The notes: generated by a model not told the origin, from the sequence alone. DNA of 64,000 nucleotides from Pseudonocardia bannensis (GCF_012911875.1 NZ_JAAXKZ010000009.1:1-64000), one strand, 5' to 3'. Positions 8,580-17,670 are shown, counted from the first letter of the stretch. Numbers and translations are program-made.

Positions 8580-9446
8580 GTGAGCATCAGCGACGGCGCC
8601 GCGGCCGGCATCGTGCTGGCGGGCGGGCGGTCCTCGCGGATGGGTGAGCCCAAGGCCGCACTCGAGTGGCACGGCTCGACGCTGCTGCACCGCACCGCGG
8701 CGCTGCTGGGCCGGACGGTCGACGGCCCCGTCGTGGTGGTCCGGGCCCCCGGGCAGGAACTGCCCGCACTGCCGGCCGGGGTGGAGGTGGTCGAGGACCC
8801 GGTCGAGGGGCTGGGCCCGATGCAGGGCATCGCCACCGGTCTGGCCACGGTCGCGGCCCGCGCCCCGATCGCGTTCGTGTGTTCCACCGACATGCCGTTC
8901 CTGCACCCTGCCTTCGTCCAGCGGGTGCTGCGGGTTCTCGCCGATCTCGACCCCGCGGTCGACGTGGTGCTCCCGGTCGCGCGCGGGTTCCCGCAGCCGC
9001 TGGCCGCCGGATACCGGACCGCGCTGGCCGAGCTGGTCGCCAAGCTCGTCGCCGACGGACAACTGCGCCCGGCGATGCTCTTCAAGCAGTGCCGCGTGGC
9101 CCGGCCCGACGACGCCGAACTGCTCACCGACGCGCCGCTGGCCCGGCTCGACCCCGACCTGGACTCCCTGGTCAACGTCAACGCCCCGGAGGACTACGCC
9201 GCGGCCCGGCGACGCCCCGCCCCGCAGATCACCGTGCAGCGCTACGGCGCGCTGGCGAGCGGTGGCCACCACGGCCCGCAGGCCGTCCGCGCCGGGACCC
9301 TCGCCGCCGCCGCTGCCGCCACCGGCCTGGTGCTGGACCGGCACGTGGTGGCCGCGCTCAACGGCGACCAGATCAGCCGGGACCCGGCGCTGCCGCTGGT
9401 GGCCGGCGATGTGGTCGCGTTCCTGTCCGCAGATGCCGGGGGCTGA
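8580..9446 (+). CDS. MobA nucleotidyltransferase fused to a MoaD/ThiS-like domain
   Basis: Two-domain protein of 288 residues. Residues 1-205 form a MobA-type GTP:molybdopterin guanylyltransferase, with LAGGRSSRMGEPK as the nucleotide loop, VCSTDMPFL as the metal/nucleotide motif and LVNVNAPEDY near the end. Residues 215-288 read as a beta-grasp MoaD/ThiS-like domain with the NGDQI turn, LVAGDVVAFL and a terminal Gly-Gly. The C-terminal GG is what MoaD/ThiS proteins use for adenylation and thiocarboxylation. The GTG at 8580 is chosen because TACGAT (8567-8572) lies 7 nt upstream, a leaderless promoter; an ATG at 8571 lies within that box. The fusion and its neighbour aor suggest a dedicated pterin-cofactor route. 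Confidence 0.82.
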   Translation: MSISDGAAAGIVLAGGRSSRMGEPKAALEWHGSTLLHRTAALLGRTVDGPVVVVRAPGQELPALPAGVEVVEDPVEGLGPMQGIATGLATVAARAPIAFVCSTDMPFLHPAFVQRVLRVLADLDPAVDVVLPVARGFPQPLAAGYRTALAELVAKLVADGQLRPAMLFKQCRVARPDDAELLTDAPLARLDPDLDSLVNVNAPEDYAAARRRPAPQITVQRYGALASGGHHGPQAVRAGTLAAAAAATGLVLDRHVVAALNGDQISRDPALPLVAGDVVAFLSADAGG

Positions 9447-9676
9447 GCTGCTCAGATCACGGGCAGCAGCCGTCCGCCCCACAGCACCGACCACGCCTTC
9501 CCCTCGGCCAGGAACTGCGCGCCGCCGAGGCCGAGCAACGGCGGCGTGGCCGGCGAAGGTGATCAGCTACGTGTCGACCACGGAAGGAGTCCAGCAGAGC
9601 CGACGAACGCCCCGCGACGCTCGTTCGGCCCCGCAGGAATACCCCCGCGTTCGGCCGACCGGCCTACAGTCGCGGT

Positions 9677-11479
9677 ATGACGGCGGGCGGGTACTTCGGA
9701 CGTGCGCTGATCGTCGACGTGACGGGCCGGGCGGCGACCGGGACACCGCTGGACCTCGACGAGCGGGTGCGGCGGGCCTACCTCGGCGGGGTCGGGCTCG
9801 GCACCTGGCTGCTGCACCGGCTGGCTCCCGCCGGCGCGGATCCGCTGGCCCCCGCGGCGCCGCTCGCGTTCGTGTTCTCCCCGCTCGTCGGGACACCGCT
9901 GACCACGAGCGCGAAGTTCGCCGTGGTGGCCAAGTCGCCGCTGACCGGGCTGCTCACCGACGCGCTCGCGTCCAGCCAGTTCGCCATCTCCGGCAAGCTC
10001 ACCGGGCACGACGCGATCGTGATCCGCGGCCGCGCGGACGAGCTGTCGGTCGTGCTCGTGGACAGCGACGGAGTGCGGCTCGAACCGGCTCCCGAGCTGG
10101 CCGGCCTGCCGGCGGCCGAGGCGGAGACCACCGCCCGCGAGCGCTTCGGCCGTGGCTGGCGTACCGCCGCGATCGGTCCGGCGGGCGAGCGGCAGGTCCG
10201 CTACGCGACGATCAGTCACGACGGCCGGCACGCGGGCCGCGGCGGGCTCGGTGCCGTGCTGGGGGCGAAGAACATCAAGGCCGTCCTGGTGCGGGCAGGG
10301 ACGAAGGTCGCCGTCGCCGACCAGGCGGGCGTGCTGGCTGCCGCGCGCGACCTGCGGGGACGCAGCTTCGGGCCGGCCACCGCCAAGTACCGGGAGCTCG
10401 GCACGCTGGCGAACCTGCTCGCGTTCAACGCGGTGAGCACGCTGCCCACCCGCAACTTCACCGCCGCCACCTTCGAGGCCGCGCCCCGGCTGGCCGCCGA
10501 GGAGCTGCACGAGATGCGCGGGGTGGCCCGCAACAGCTGTGCGTCCTGCTCCATCGGCTGCGAGCACATCTACTCCCGCAAGGGTGGCGGCAGCCAGCGG
10601 ATGGAGTACGAGAACGTGTTCGCGCTCGGTCCGTTGTGCGGGGTGTCCGACCCGGACGACGTGTTCGCCGCGAGTGCCCGCTGCGACGAGCTGGGGATCG
10701 ACACCATCTCCGCCGGCGGCACGATCGCGTGGGCGATGGAATGCGTCGAGCGCGGCCTGATCGACGCGCCGTGGCTGCGCTTCGGCGACGGCGCGGCACT
10801 GCTGCGGGCATTGGACGCGATCGGCGCCCGCGAACCGGGCCTCGGGGAGCTGCTCGCCCAGGGGTCACGGCACGCCGCCGCGGTCGTCGGTCACGACTCG
10901 ATCGATTTCGCTCCCCAGGTCAAGGGCCTGGAGCTGCCCGGGTACGAGCCGCGGAGTTTGCAGGCGATGGCGCTCGGGCTGGCGGTGAACTCCCGCGGTG
11001 CGGACCACAACCGGTCCGGGGCCTACGAGGCCGACCTGTCCGGGGAGCTGGATCGCCTCGCCGGCGGCGCCGCACACGTCGCCGCCGCGATCGGCACCGA
11101 GGACCGCGCCGCGGTGATGGACTCGATGATCCTGTGCAAGTTCCTGCGCGGTGTCTTCACCGAGCCCTTCGACGAGTGGGCGGCCCTGCTCGCCGCCGTC
11201 ACCGGGTGGGACGTCGACGCCGCCGAGCTGCGGGCCGTCGCCCGGCGGATCGTGCTGGCCAAGCGGGTGTTCAACCTGCGCGAGGGTGCCACCGCGGCGG
11301 ACGACCGGCTGCCCGCCCGGATGCTGAGCACCCCGCTGGCACTGGGCTCGGGCCGGGTCGCGGCGCTCACCGCTGAACGGCTGCAGTCCATGGTCGACGG
11401 CTACTACGCGGCGCGCGGGCTGGACGCGGCCGGGCGGCCCCGCCCGGCGGACCTGGCCGGCCTGCTGATCGACGGGTGA
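9677..11479 (+). CDS. aor: Aldehyde ferredoxin oxidoreductase (tungsten-type)
   Basis: AOR-family oxidoreductase, 600 residues, close to the family norm. These enzymes oxidise aldehydes, or reduce acids, with a tungsto-bispterin and one 4Fe-4S cluster. The cluster cysteines are visible: Cys288, Cys291 and Cys295 in SCASCSIGC and Cys487 in MILCKF, matching the CX2CX3C plus distal Cys of Pyrococcus AOR. The pterin/metal motif DELGIDTIS lies at about 337. The N-terminal GRALIVDVTG and YLGGVGLGTWLL are typical. TACAGT at 9665-9670 is 6 nt before the ATG, suggesting a leaderless message. W rather than Mo is family knowledge and not proven. Confidence 0.9.
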   Translation: MTAGGYFGRALIVDVTGRAATGTPLDLDERVRRAYLGGVGLGTWLLHRLAPAGADPLAPAAPLAFVFSPLVGTPLTTSAKFAVVAKSPLTGLLTDALASSQFAISGKLTGHDAIVIRGRADELSVVLVDSDGVRLEPAPELAGLPAAEAETTARERFGRGWRTAAIGPAGERQVRYATISHDGRHAGRGGLGAVLGAKNIKAVLVRAGTKVAVADQAGVLAAARDLRGRSFGPATAKYRELGTLANLLAFNAVSTLPTRNFTAATFEAAPRLAAEELHEMRGVARNSCASCSIGCEHIYSRKGGGSQRMEYENVFALGPLCGVSDPDDVFAASARCDELGIDTISAGGTIAWAMECVERGLIDAPWLRFGDGAALLRALDAIGAREPGLGELLAQGSRHAAAVVGHDSIDFAPQVKGLELPGYEPRSLQAMALGLAVNSRGADHNRSGAYEADLSGELDRLAGGAAHVAAAIGTEDRAAVMDSMILCKFLRGVFTEPFDEWAALLAAVTGWDVDAAELRAVARRIVLAKRVFNLREGATAADDRLPARMLSTPLALGSGRVAALTAERLQSMVDGYYAARGLDAAGRPRPADLAGLLIDG

Positions 11480-11563
11480 GGTTCGGCGCAGGATGACGCC
11501 GCCATCTCGGCGGCGGTGAACTAGGGTCGTCCGAGTCACACTGCTCGAGCAACGGGGGTCGAG

Positions 11564-14515
11564 ATGACGGCTGTGCAGGAGCCTGTCACGTCGGTCCGCA
11601 CCGTCACGGCCGAGATCGACGGCCGCACCGTGACGGTGCCCGAAGGAACCACCATCTACGACGCCGCGAAGCAGCTCGGGATCGATATCCCGGTGCTCTG
11701 CCACGACGAGCGGTACGACCCGGTGGGCGTCTGCCGGATGTGTGTGGTCGACACCGGCGGCCGGGTGTTCGCCGCAGCCTGCGTGCGCCCGTGCGAGGAC
11801 GGCATGGAGGTGAAGACGACCACCCCCGAGCTGGAGCGCAACCGGGCCACGCTGACCGAGCTGCTGCTCTCCGATCAGCCGCCCCGCGCCGAGGACCCGA
11901 AGCAGACCACGACCGGCGACAACCTGCTGCTCGAGCTGGCCGACCGGTTCGACGTCGCCCGCGAGACCACCGAGCTGCCCTGTGGCTCCGGCCGGGGCAC
12001 GGACGGCTCCAACCCGGTGATCGACGTCGACCACGACGCCTGCATCCTGTGCGACCGCTGCGTCCGGGCGTGCGACGACATCCAGGGCAACGACGTGATC
12101 GGCCGCTCCGGCAAGGGCTACTCGACCCGGATCGCGTTCGACCTGAACGACCCCATGGGCTCGAGCTCGTGTGTGACCTGCGGCGAGTGCGTGCAGGCCT
12201 GCCCCACCGGGGCGCTGACCAACAAGCCGATCGGCGGCGTCCCGATCCGCCCCCGTTCCGAGCTCGACGCCGTCGACAGCGTCTGCCCGTACTGCGGGGT
12301 CGGCTGCGCGCTCACCTACTACGTGGACCGGTCGCGCGACGCCATCGTGTTCGCCGAGGGCCGTGACCAGCCCGGGTCGCAGAGCAGGCTGTGCGTCAAG
12401 GGTCGCTACGGCTGGGACTACGCGGCCTCGCCGCAGCGGCTCACCGTGCCGCTGATCCGCCGCGAGTCGTCCTACCCGAAGGGCCCGCTCTCGGCCGACG
12501 TCCGCGGGGACGTCGAGAACGACCGCGGCCGCGCAGGCAGTGGCGGGGAGCGGTCCGGCGGAGGCCGGAACGGCAGCAGGAACGGCAAGGGGAACGGCAA
12601 GGGGAAGGGCCGCAAGCCCGGCGGGCTCGTCGACTACGACGAGGTGCTGCCGCACTTCCGGGAGGCCACCTGGGAGGAGGCACTCGACCTCGTCGCCACC
12701 CGGCTGAAGGAGATCCACGCGAGCGGCGGCCCGGGTGCGATCGCCGGGTTCGGCTCGGCGAAGTGCTCCAACGAGGAGGCGTACCTGTTCCAGAAGCTGA
12801 TCCGGGCCGGCTTCGGGACGAACAACGTCGACCACTGCACCCGGCTGTGCCACGCGTCGTCGGTGGCGGCGCTGTTCGAGGGCATCGGGTCGGGCGCGGT
12901 GTCCACGACCTACGGCGACGTGGTCAACTCCGACGTCGCGATCATCACCGGCAGCAACGCGACGGCCAACCACCCCGTCGCGTCCTCGTTCTTCAAGCAG
13001 GCCCGCAGGCAGGGAACGACGATCGTCTACGTGGACCCGCGGGCCGGGACCGTGTCCGACCACGCCGACATCCACTGCCAGATCAAGCCCGGCACCGACG
13101 TCGCGTTCTACAACGCGATCATGCACGAGCTGATCCGGCTCGGGCTGATCGACCGGGAGTTCATCGCCACCCGCACGTCGAACTACGACGCGCTCGCCCG
13201 CACCGTGGCGGACTACCCACCGGAGCGCTCCGCGACGATCTGCGGCGTCGACGCCGACACCATCCGACAGGTGGCCCGGATCTGGGGCGAGGCCAAGGCC
13301 GGGGTCATCTACTGGGGCATGGGGATCTCCCAGCACACCACCGGCACCGACAACGCCCGCTGCCTGATCGCGCTGTGCTCGATCACCGGCAACGTGGGGC
13401 GTCCGGGCACCGGTCTGCACCCGCTGCGCGGGCAGAACAACGTGCAGGGCGCCAGCGACGCCGGGCTGATCCCGATGTTCTACCCGGACTACCAGGGCGT
13501 CGACCGGGAAGCGACCCAGCGCCGGTTCGAGGACGCCTGGGGCACCCAACTCGACCCGAACCGCGGGCTGACCGTCACCGAGATCATCAAGTCGGCGCTG
13601 GAACCCGGTGGTGTGCGCGGTATGTACATGCTGGGCGAGAACCCGTTCCTGTCCGACCCGAACATCAACAAGGTGCGCAAGGCGCTGTCCGCGCTGGACT
13701 TCCTGGTCGTGCAGGACATCTTCCTGACCGAGACCGCCGAGTTCGCCGACGTGATCCTGCCGGCGTCGTCGTACCTGGAGAAGGACGGCAGCTACACCAA
13801 CACCGACCGCCGGGTGCAGCTCGGCCGCAAGGTGATGGACCCGCCCGGCCAGGCGCGGGTGGACTGGGAGATCGTGCAGGACATCGCGCGGCGGGTCGGG
13901 CTGGACTGGGACTACACCGGGCCGAGCGAGATCTTCGACGAGATGGTCGAGCTGATGCCGTCGTACGCGAACCTGTCCTACGACAACCTCGGCCTGACCG
14001 GGAAGCTCTACCCCAACGCCGACCCGGAGCACTCCGACGGGCTCGTCGTGATGTTCGACGAGCGGTTCAACACCGACGACGGGCTGGCCCACCTGGTGCC
14101 CGCCGAGTGGCTGCCGGCCAAGGAACTGCCCGACGCGGAGTACCCGCTGGTGCTCAACACCGGCCGGCTGCTGGAGCACTGGCACACCGGCTCGATGACC
14201 CGGCGGTCCTACGCCCTGGACACGATCTCCCCGGTCGCCGAGGTGTACATGCATCCCAAGGACGCCGCCGACCGTGGGCTCGCGCACGGCGAACGGGTCC
14301 GGGTGCGGTCCCGGCGCGGCACGATCGAGCTGCAGCTGCGGGTGTCGCACCGCGAACAGCTGGGCAACTGCTTCATCCCGTTCCACTTCCGGGAGGCGGC
14401 GGCGAACCTGCTGACGATCGACGAGGTCGACCCGTTCGGGAAGATCCCCGAGTTCAAGTTCTGCGCCGTGCAGGTCGAGGCCCTCGGCGCACCGGTACAG
14501 GGAGTGCGAGCGTGA
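11564..14515 (+). CDS. NAD-dependent formate dehydrogenase, catalytic (alpha) subunit
   Basis: Molybdopterin formate dehydrogenase of 983 residues, like FdsA/NuoG-type soluble enzymes. In order: an N-terminal 2Fe-2S ferredoxin domain (residues 10-85, with CHDERYDPVGVCRMC), the His/Cys region, two 4Fe-4S motifs (CILCDRCVRAC, CVTCGECVQAC), a further 4Fe-4S segment (CPYCGVGC), and the bis-MGD domain. The metal ligand is Cys429 followed by His in DHCTRLCH, a cysteine and not selenocysteine. The C-terminal dinucleotide-binding domain is complete. Residues 316-355 form an unusual Gly/Arg/Asn/Lys-rich linker. GTG of the next gene overlaps the stop. TAGGGT at 11522 and a GGGGG ribosome site define a short leader. 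Confidence 0.92.
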   Translation: MTAVQEPVTSVRTVTAEIDGRTVTVPEGTTIYDAAKQLGIDIPVLCHDERYDPVGVCRMCVVDTGGRVFAAACVRPCEDGMEVKTTTPELERNRATLTELLLSDQPPRAEDPKQTTTGDNLLLELADRFDVARETTELPCGSGRGTDGSNPVIDVDHDACILCDRCVRACDDIQGNDVIGRSGKGYSTRIAFDLNDPMGSSSCVTCGECVQACPTGALTNKPIGGVPIRPRSELDAVDSVCPYCGVGCALTYYVDRSRDAIVFAEGRDQPGSQSRLCVKGRYGWDYAASPQRLTVPLIRRESSYPKGPLSADVRGDVENDRGRAGSGGERSGGGRNGSRNGKGNGKGKGRKPGGLVDYDEVLPHFREATWEEALDLVATRLKEIHASGGPGAIAGFGSAKCSNEEAYLFQKLIRAGFGTNNVDHCTRLCHASSVAALFEGIGSGAVSTTYGDVVNSDVAIITGSNATANHPVASSFFKQARRQGTTIVYVDPRAGTVSDHADIHCQIKPGTDVAFYNAIMHELIRLGLIDREFIATRTSNYDALARTVADYPPERSATICGVDADTIRQVARIWGEAKAGVIYWGMGISQHTTGTDNARCLIALCSITGNVGRPGTGLHPLRGQNNVQGASDAGLIPMFYPDYQGVDREATQRRFEDAWGTQLDPNRGLTVTEIIKSALEPGGVRGMYMLGENPFLSDPNINKVRKALSALDFLVVQDIFLTETAEFADVILPASSYLEKDGSYTNTDRRVQLGRKVMDPPGQARVDWEIVQDIARRVGLDWDYTGPSEIFDEMVELMPSYANLSYDNLGLTGKLYPNADPEHSDGLVVMFDERFNTDDGLAHLVPAEWLPAKELPDAEYPLVLNTGRLLEHWHTGSMTRRSYALDTISPVAEVYMHPKDAADRGLAHGERVRVRSRRGTIELQLRVSHREQLGNCFIPFHFREAAANLLTIDEVDPFGKIPEFKFCAVQVEALGAPVQGVRA

Positions 14516-16275
14516 CCGAACTGTCGGACCGTGCGGCCGAGGTCCGGGCCCGCCGGGTGCCCGGGGTGGAGGCGCGGGCCGGGAAGTTCCCCGGGCCCTC
14601 GCTGATCCCGGCGCTCAACGCGATCCAGGCCCGGGTGGGGTGGCTGCCCCGCGAGGAGCTGGAGGAACTGGCCCGCGACACCCGCCGCCCGCGTTACGAG
14701 ATCGAGGGCCTGATCTCGTTCTACCCGCACTTCCGCACGTCGCCGCCGGCGAAGGTCGCGCTGAACGTCTGCCACGACCTGTCGTGCTGGCTGCGCTCGG
14801 GCGACGACCGGATCGCCGAGCTGCGCGGCCGGTACGGCGATGACGCCGACGTCGAGCTGGTCGAGGTCTCGTGCCTGGGACGGTGCGACATCGCGCCCGC
14901 GGTGGCCGTCAACGAGCACCCCGCGCCCGTGTCGGAGGCGGACACGCTCGTCGCCGCGGCCCGGGGCGCCGGGGTGGGCGAGGCGGACGCGACCCCGTCG
15001 GGTCGTACCGAGCCCTGGCCCAACGACCCGTACCCGGCGGGCTCCGGGGTCGCCGAGCGGTACGCGACCCTGCGGGCTCTGCTGTCCGGATCGCTGAACG
15101 CCGACGACGTCGTGGCCGTGCTCTCCGAATCCGGGCTGCGCGGGATGGGCGGCGCCGGGTTTCCCACCGGGAAGAAATGGGAGCTCGTCCGCGCGGCCGA
15201 GCCGGGGAGCATCAAGTACGCGGTCTGCAACGCCGACGAGTCCGAGCCGGGCACGTTCAAGGACCGCCAGATCATGGCCGACCAGCCGCACCTGGTTCTG
15301 GAGGGGCTGCTGCTCGGGATGGCCGTGGTCGGCGCCGAGCAGGGCTGGGTGTTCATCCGGCACGAGTACGGGCCCGAGGAGCAGGTGCTGCGCGCGGAGA
15401 TCACGGCGCTGCGCGAGGCCGGGGTGATCGGGGCGGACGCCTGCGGCAGCGGCCGCCGCCTGGAGCTCGACGTGTTCGTCTCCCCGGGCGGCTACATCCT
15501 CGGGGAGGAGACCGCGCTGCTGGAGTGCATGGAGGGCCACCGCGGCGAGCCGCGCAACAAGCCCCCGTTCCCCGGCAACTACGGGCTGCACGGCCGGCCG
15601 ACCCTGATGAACTCCGTGGAGACCTTCGCCGATGTCCCGGTGATCCTGCAGCGCGGCGCGCAGTGGTGGGCGGACCAGGGCGAAGGCCAGTCGGTCGGCT
15701 GGAAGTTCTTCGCCGTCTCCGGGCACGTGGAGAACCCGGGCGTCTACTGCGTCCCGATGGGCACGACGGTCCGGTCGTTGATCGACCTCGCGGGCGGCGT
15801 CCGCGGCGGTGCCGCGCTCGCCGCGGTGCAGCCCGGTGGGGCGTCGTCGAACTTCATCGGCCCCGACGATCTCGACCTGCCGCTGGACTTCGGACCGCTG
15901 GCGGAGGCCGGCACGATGCTCGGTTCCGGGGCGCTGGTGGTGATCGCGGAGGGCACCGACCTGCTGGCCGCCGCCACCAACGTGCTGCGCTTCTTCCGCA
16001 ACGAGTCGTGCGGCAAGTGCGTGCCGTGCCGGGTCGGGTCGACCAAGGCGCACGAGTTGCTGCGCGGGGTGCTGGCGTCGGGATCGTCGTCGCTCGACGA
16101 GGCGCAGCGTGGGCGGGTCCTGCGGCTCGAGGAGGCCATGCGCAAGACGTCGATCTGCGGGCTCGGCCAGGTCGCGCTGGGGCCGGTGGTCAGCGTGCTC
16201 GGCCTGGAGAAGGGCGGCGCTGCGGCGCGCGAGCAGCCCAAGCCCGACGGCGCGGCGGAACAGCCGGCCCGGTGA
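14512..16275 (+). CDS. Formate dehydrogenase NADH-binding subunit (NuoE-NuoF fusion)
   Basis: Diaphorase subunit of 587 residues made of two complex-I-like parts. Residues 1-150 are NuoE-like, a thioredoxin-fold 2Fe-2S domain with CHDLSC and CLGRC. Residues about 170-587 are NuoF-like, with GLRGMGGAGFPTGKKW for FMN/NADH, CNADESEPGTFKDR, PPFPGNYGLHGRPTLMNSVET and the 4Fe-4S motif SCGKCVPCR plus a distal SICGLG. It passes electrons from the alpha subunit to NAD+. The GTG at 14512 overlaps the preceding stop by 4 nt, so the two subunits are translationally coupled. Such NuoE/F fusions occur in formate dehydrogenase beta subunits. Confidence 0.92.
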   Translation: MTELSDRAAEVRARRVPGVEARAGKFPGPSLIPALNAIQARVGWLPREELEELARDTRRPRYEIEGLISFYPHFRTSPPAKVALNVCHDLSCWLRSGDDRIAELRGRYGDDADVELVEVSCLGRCDIAPAVAVNEHPAPVSEADTLVAAARGAGVGEADATPSGRTEPWPNDPYPAGSGVAERYATLRALLSGSLNADDVVAVLSESGLRGMGGAGFPTGKKWELVRAAEPGSIKYAVCNADESEPGTFKDRQIMADQPHLVLEGLLLGMAVVGAEQGWVFIRHEYGPEEQVLRAEITALREAGVIGADACGSGRRLELDVFVSPGGYILGEETALLECMEGHRGEPRNKPPFPGNYGLHGRPTLMNSVETFADVPVILQRGAQWWADQGEGQSVGWKFFAVSGHVENPGVYCVPMGTTVRSLIDLAGGVRGGAALAAVQPGGASSNFIGPDDLDLPLDFGPLAEAGTMLGSGALVVIAEGTDLLAAATNVLRFFRNESCGKCVPCRVGSTKAHELLRGVLASGSSSLDEAQRGRVLRLEEAMRKTSICGLGQVALGPVVSVLGLEKGGAAAREQPKPDGAAEQPAR

Positions 16276-16303
16276 CCGAGCGGGCGAGGGCACGATCGAT
16301 CAC

Positions 16304-17551
16304 ATGACCGAGCGCGTGACCGGGCGGGAGTTCTTCACCGCCCGTACCGTGTCGCAGACCCTCGCCGGGTTCCGGCCCGTCCGGCGCACCGAGGTGGAGA
16401 CCGTGCCGTTGGCCGAGGCGCTGCACCGGGTACCCGCCGCCGAGGTGCCCGCACCGGGCCCGCTGCCGGGGTTCGTCCGGTCCACGGTCGACGGCTTCGC
16501 GGTCCGGGCGGCCGACACCTACGGCGCGTCCGACGGCCTGCCGTCCTACCTCGATCTGGTCGGTGCGGTGCGGATGGGTGCGGAGCCGAGCGTCGCGGTG
16601 CCACCCGGTGGCTGCGTCGCGATGCCCACCGGCGGTGTGCTGCCCGCGGGGGCCGACGCGGTGGTGATGGTCGAGTACACCGCCGAGACGATGCCCGGCA
16701 CGATCGAGGTGACCCGGCCCGTCGCACCCGGCGGAGGCCTGGTGCGGGCCGACGAGGACGTCGCCGCGGGTGCCGCGCTGGTTCCCGCCGGGCGGCCGCT
16801 GCGGGCACCGGATCTCGGGCTCCTCGCCGCGGCCGGGGTGACCGCGGTGCCCGTGCACGCCCGGCCCCGGGTGGTGATCATTTCGACCGGGGACGAGGTG
16901 GTGCCGCCGTGCACGGCGGAGCTGGCCGCGGGCCAGGTGCGGGACGCCACCGCGTCGGCGCTGGCCGGTCTGGTCACCGACGCCGGTGGGGAACCGGTGC
17001 TTGCCGGGATCGTGCCGGACGACCCGGGAGCGCTGGAGACGACGTTGCGCGGCGTCCTCCCGGACGCCGACATGGTGATCGTCTCGGCGGGTTCCTCGGT
17101 GGGCGCGCGCGACGAGACCGCGGGGGCGGTCGCCGCACTGGGCCGGATCTGGTGCCACGGGCTCGCGATCAAGCCCGGCAAGCCGACCCTGCTCGCCGAG
17201 TGCCCGGGCGGGAGCGGCGCCGACGTCCCGGTGGTCGGGCTGCCCGGCAACCCGCTGTCCGCGCTGGTGGTGTTCCGGTTGATCGGGGTGCCGTTGGTGT
17301 GGCGGCTCGCGGGGTGCGAGGTCCCGCCGCCGGAGCCGGGCACCCGGGCCCGGCTGTCCCGTGACCTGGCCTCGGCCGCGGGCAGGCTCGACGTGGTGCA
17401 GGTGACGATCCGCGACGGGGTCGCCGAGCCGCTGTTCGGGCCGTCTGCGCTGTTGTCCGTGCTGACCCGGGCCGACGGGTACCTGGTCGTCCCCGAGCCC
17501 GCCACCGGCCTGGACGCCGGCTCCGAGGTCGAGGTCACCCGCTACCGGTGA
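16304..17551 (+). CDS. moeA: Molybdopterin molybdenumtransferase MoeA
   Basis: MoeA, 415 residues, inserting the metal into adenylated molybdopterin. Visible blocks: the N-terminal PGFVRSTVDGFAVRA, the MPTGGVLPAGADAVVMVE loop, IISTGDEVV, SAGSSVGARDET and the substrate loop VVGLPGNPLSALVVF. All four family domains are present at usual length. The ATG lies 28 nt after the fdh beta subunit, so it belongs to the same operon. The short gap to the next moeA-like gene carries a tandem repeat. Confidence 0.9.
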   Translation: MTERVTGREFFTARTVSQTLAGFRPVRRTEVETVPLAEALHRVPAAEVPAPGPLPGFVRSTVDGFAVRAADTYGASDGLPSYLDLVGAVRMGAEPSVAVPPGGCVAMPTGGVLPAGADAVVMVEYTAETMPGTIEVTRPVAPGGGLVRADEDVAAGAALVPAGRPLRAPDLGLLAAAGVTAVPVHARPRVVIISTGDEVVPPCTAELAAGQVRDATASALAGLVTDAGGEPVLAGIVPDDPGALETTLRGVLPDADMVIVSAGSSVGARDETAGAVAALGRIWCHGLAIKPGKPTLLAECPGGSGADVPVVGLPGNPLSALVVFRLIGVPLVWRLAGCEVPPPEPGTRARLSRDLASAAGRLDVVQVTIRDGVAEPLFGPSALLSVLTRADGYLVVPEPATGLDAGSEVEVTRYR

Positions 17552-17583
17552 CGCCCACCGCCGCGTGACGGGACCGCGCGCGT

Positions 17584-17621
17584 GGACACGGTGTGTGCGC
17601 GCGGACATGGTGTGTGCGTGG
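17584..17621 (+). repeat. Tandem 19-bp repeat between the two moeA genes
   Basis: Two consecutive 19-bp units, 17584-17602 and 17603-17621, agree at 16 of 19 positions (GGACAyGGTGTGTGCGyGs). They lie in the intergenic gap upstream of the MoeA-PBP gene, where a regulator or promoter would act. Purine/GT alternation is strong. The function is not known. Confidence 0.5.
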
Positions 17622-17670
17622 TGCGGCGCCGGGGTGGGCCATCCGCCCGCCGGGTCGATACGGTCGGCGG

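Noticed and set aside
6509-9181. A continuous 890-codon frame on the minus strand
   Set aside because: Only the last 120 codons match a family; the rest is antisense to fdhD, mobA and the hydrolase and reflects low stop density at high GC.
9447-9560. A minus-strand tail ending in a hydrophobic stretch
   Set aside because: Only about 36 open codons with no start or family match; not enough to call a gene remnant.
12839-12850. Selenocysteine in formate dehydrogenase
   Set aside because: The metal ligand codon is TGC (Cys429); no in-frame TGA is present.
12391-14511. Long in-frame extension upstream of the fdh diaphorase gene
   Set aside because: It lies out of frame inside the catalytic subunit, is Arg/Pro-rich and has no family match; the true start is GTG 14512.
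17593-17670. Longer start for the MoeA-PBP protein with several cysteines
   Set aside because: The extension overlaps the tandem repeat and has no counterpart in MoeA; GTG 17671 gives the usual N-terminus.
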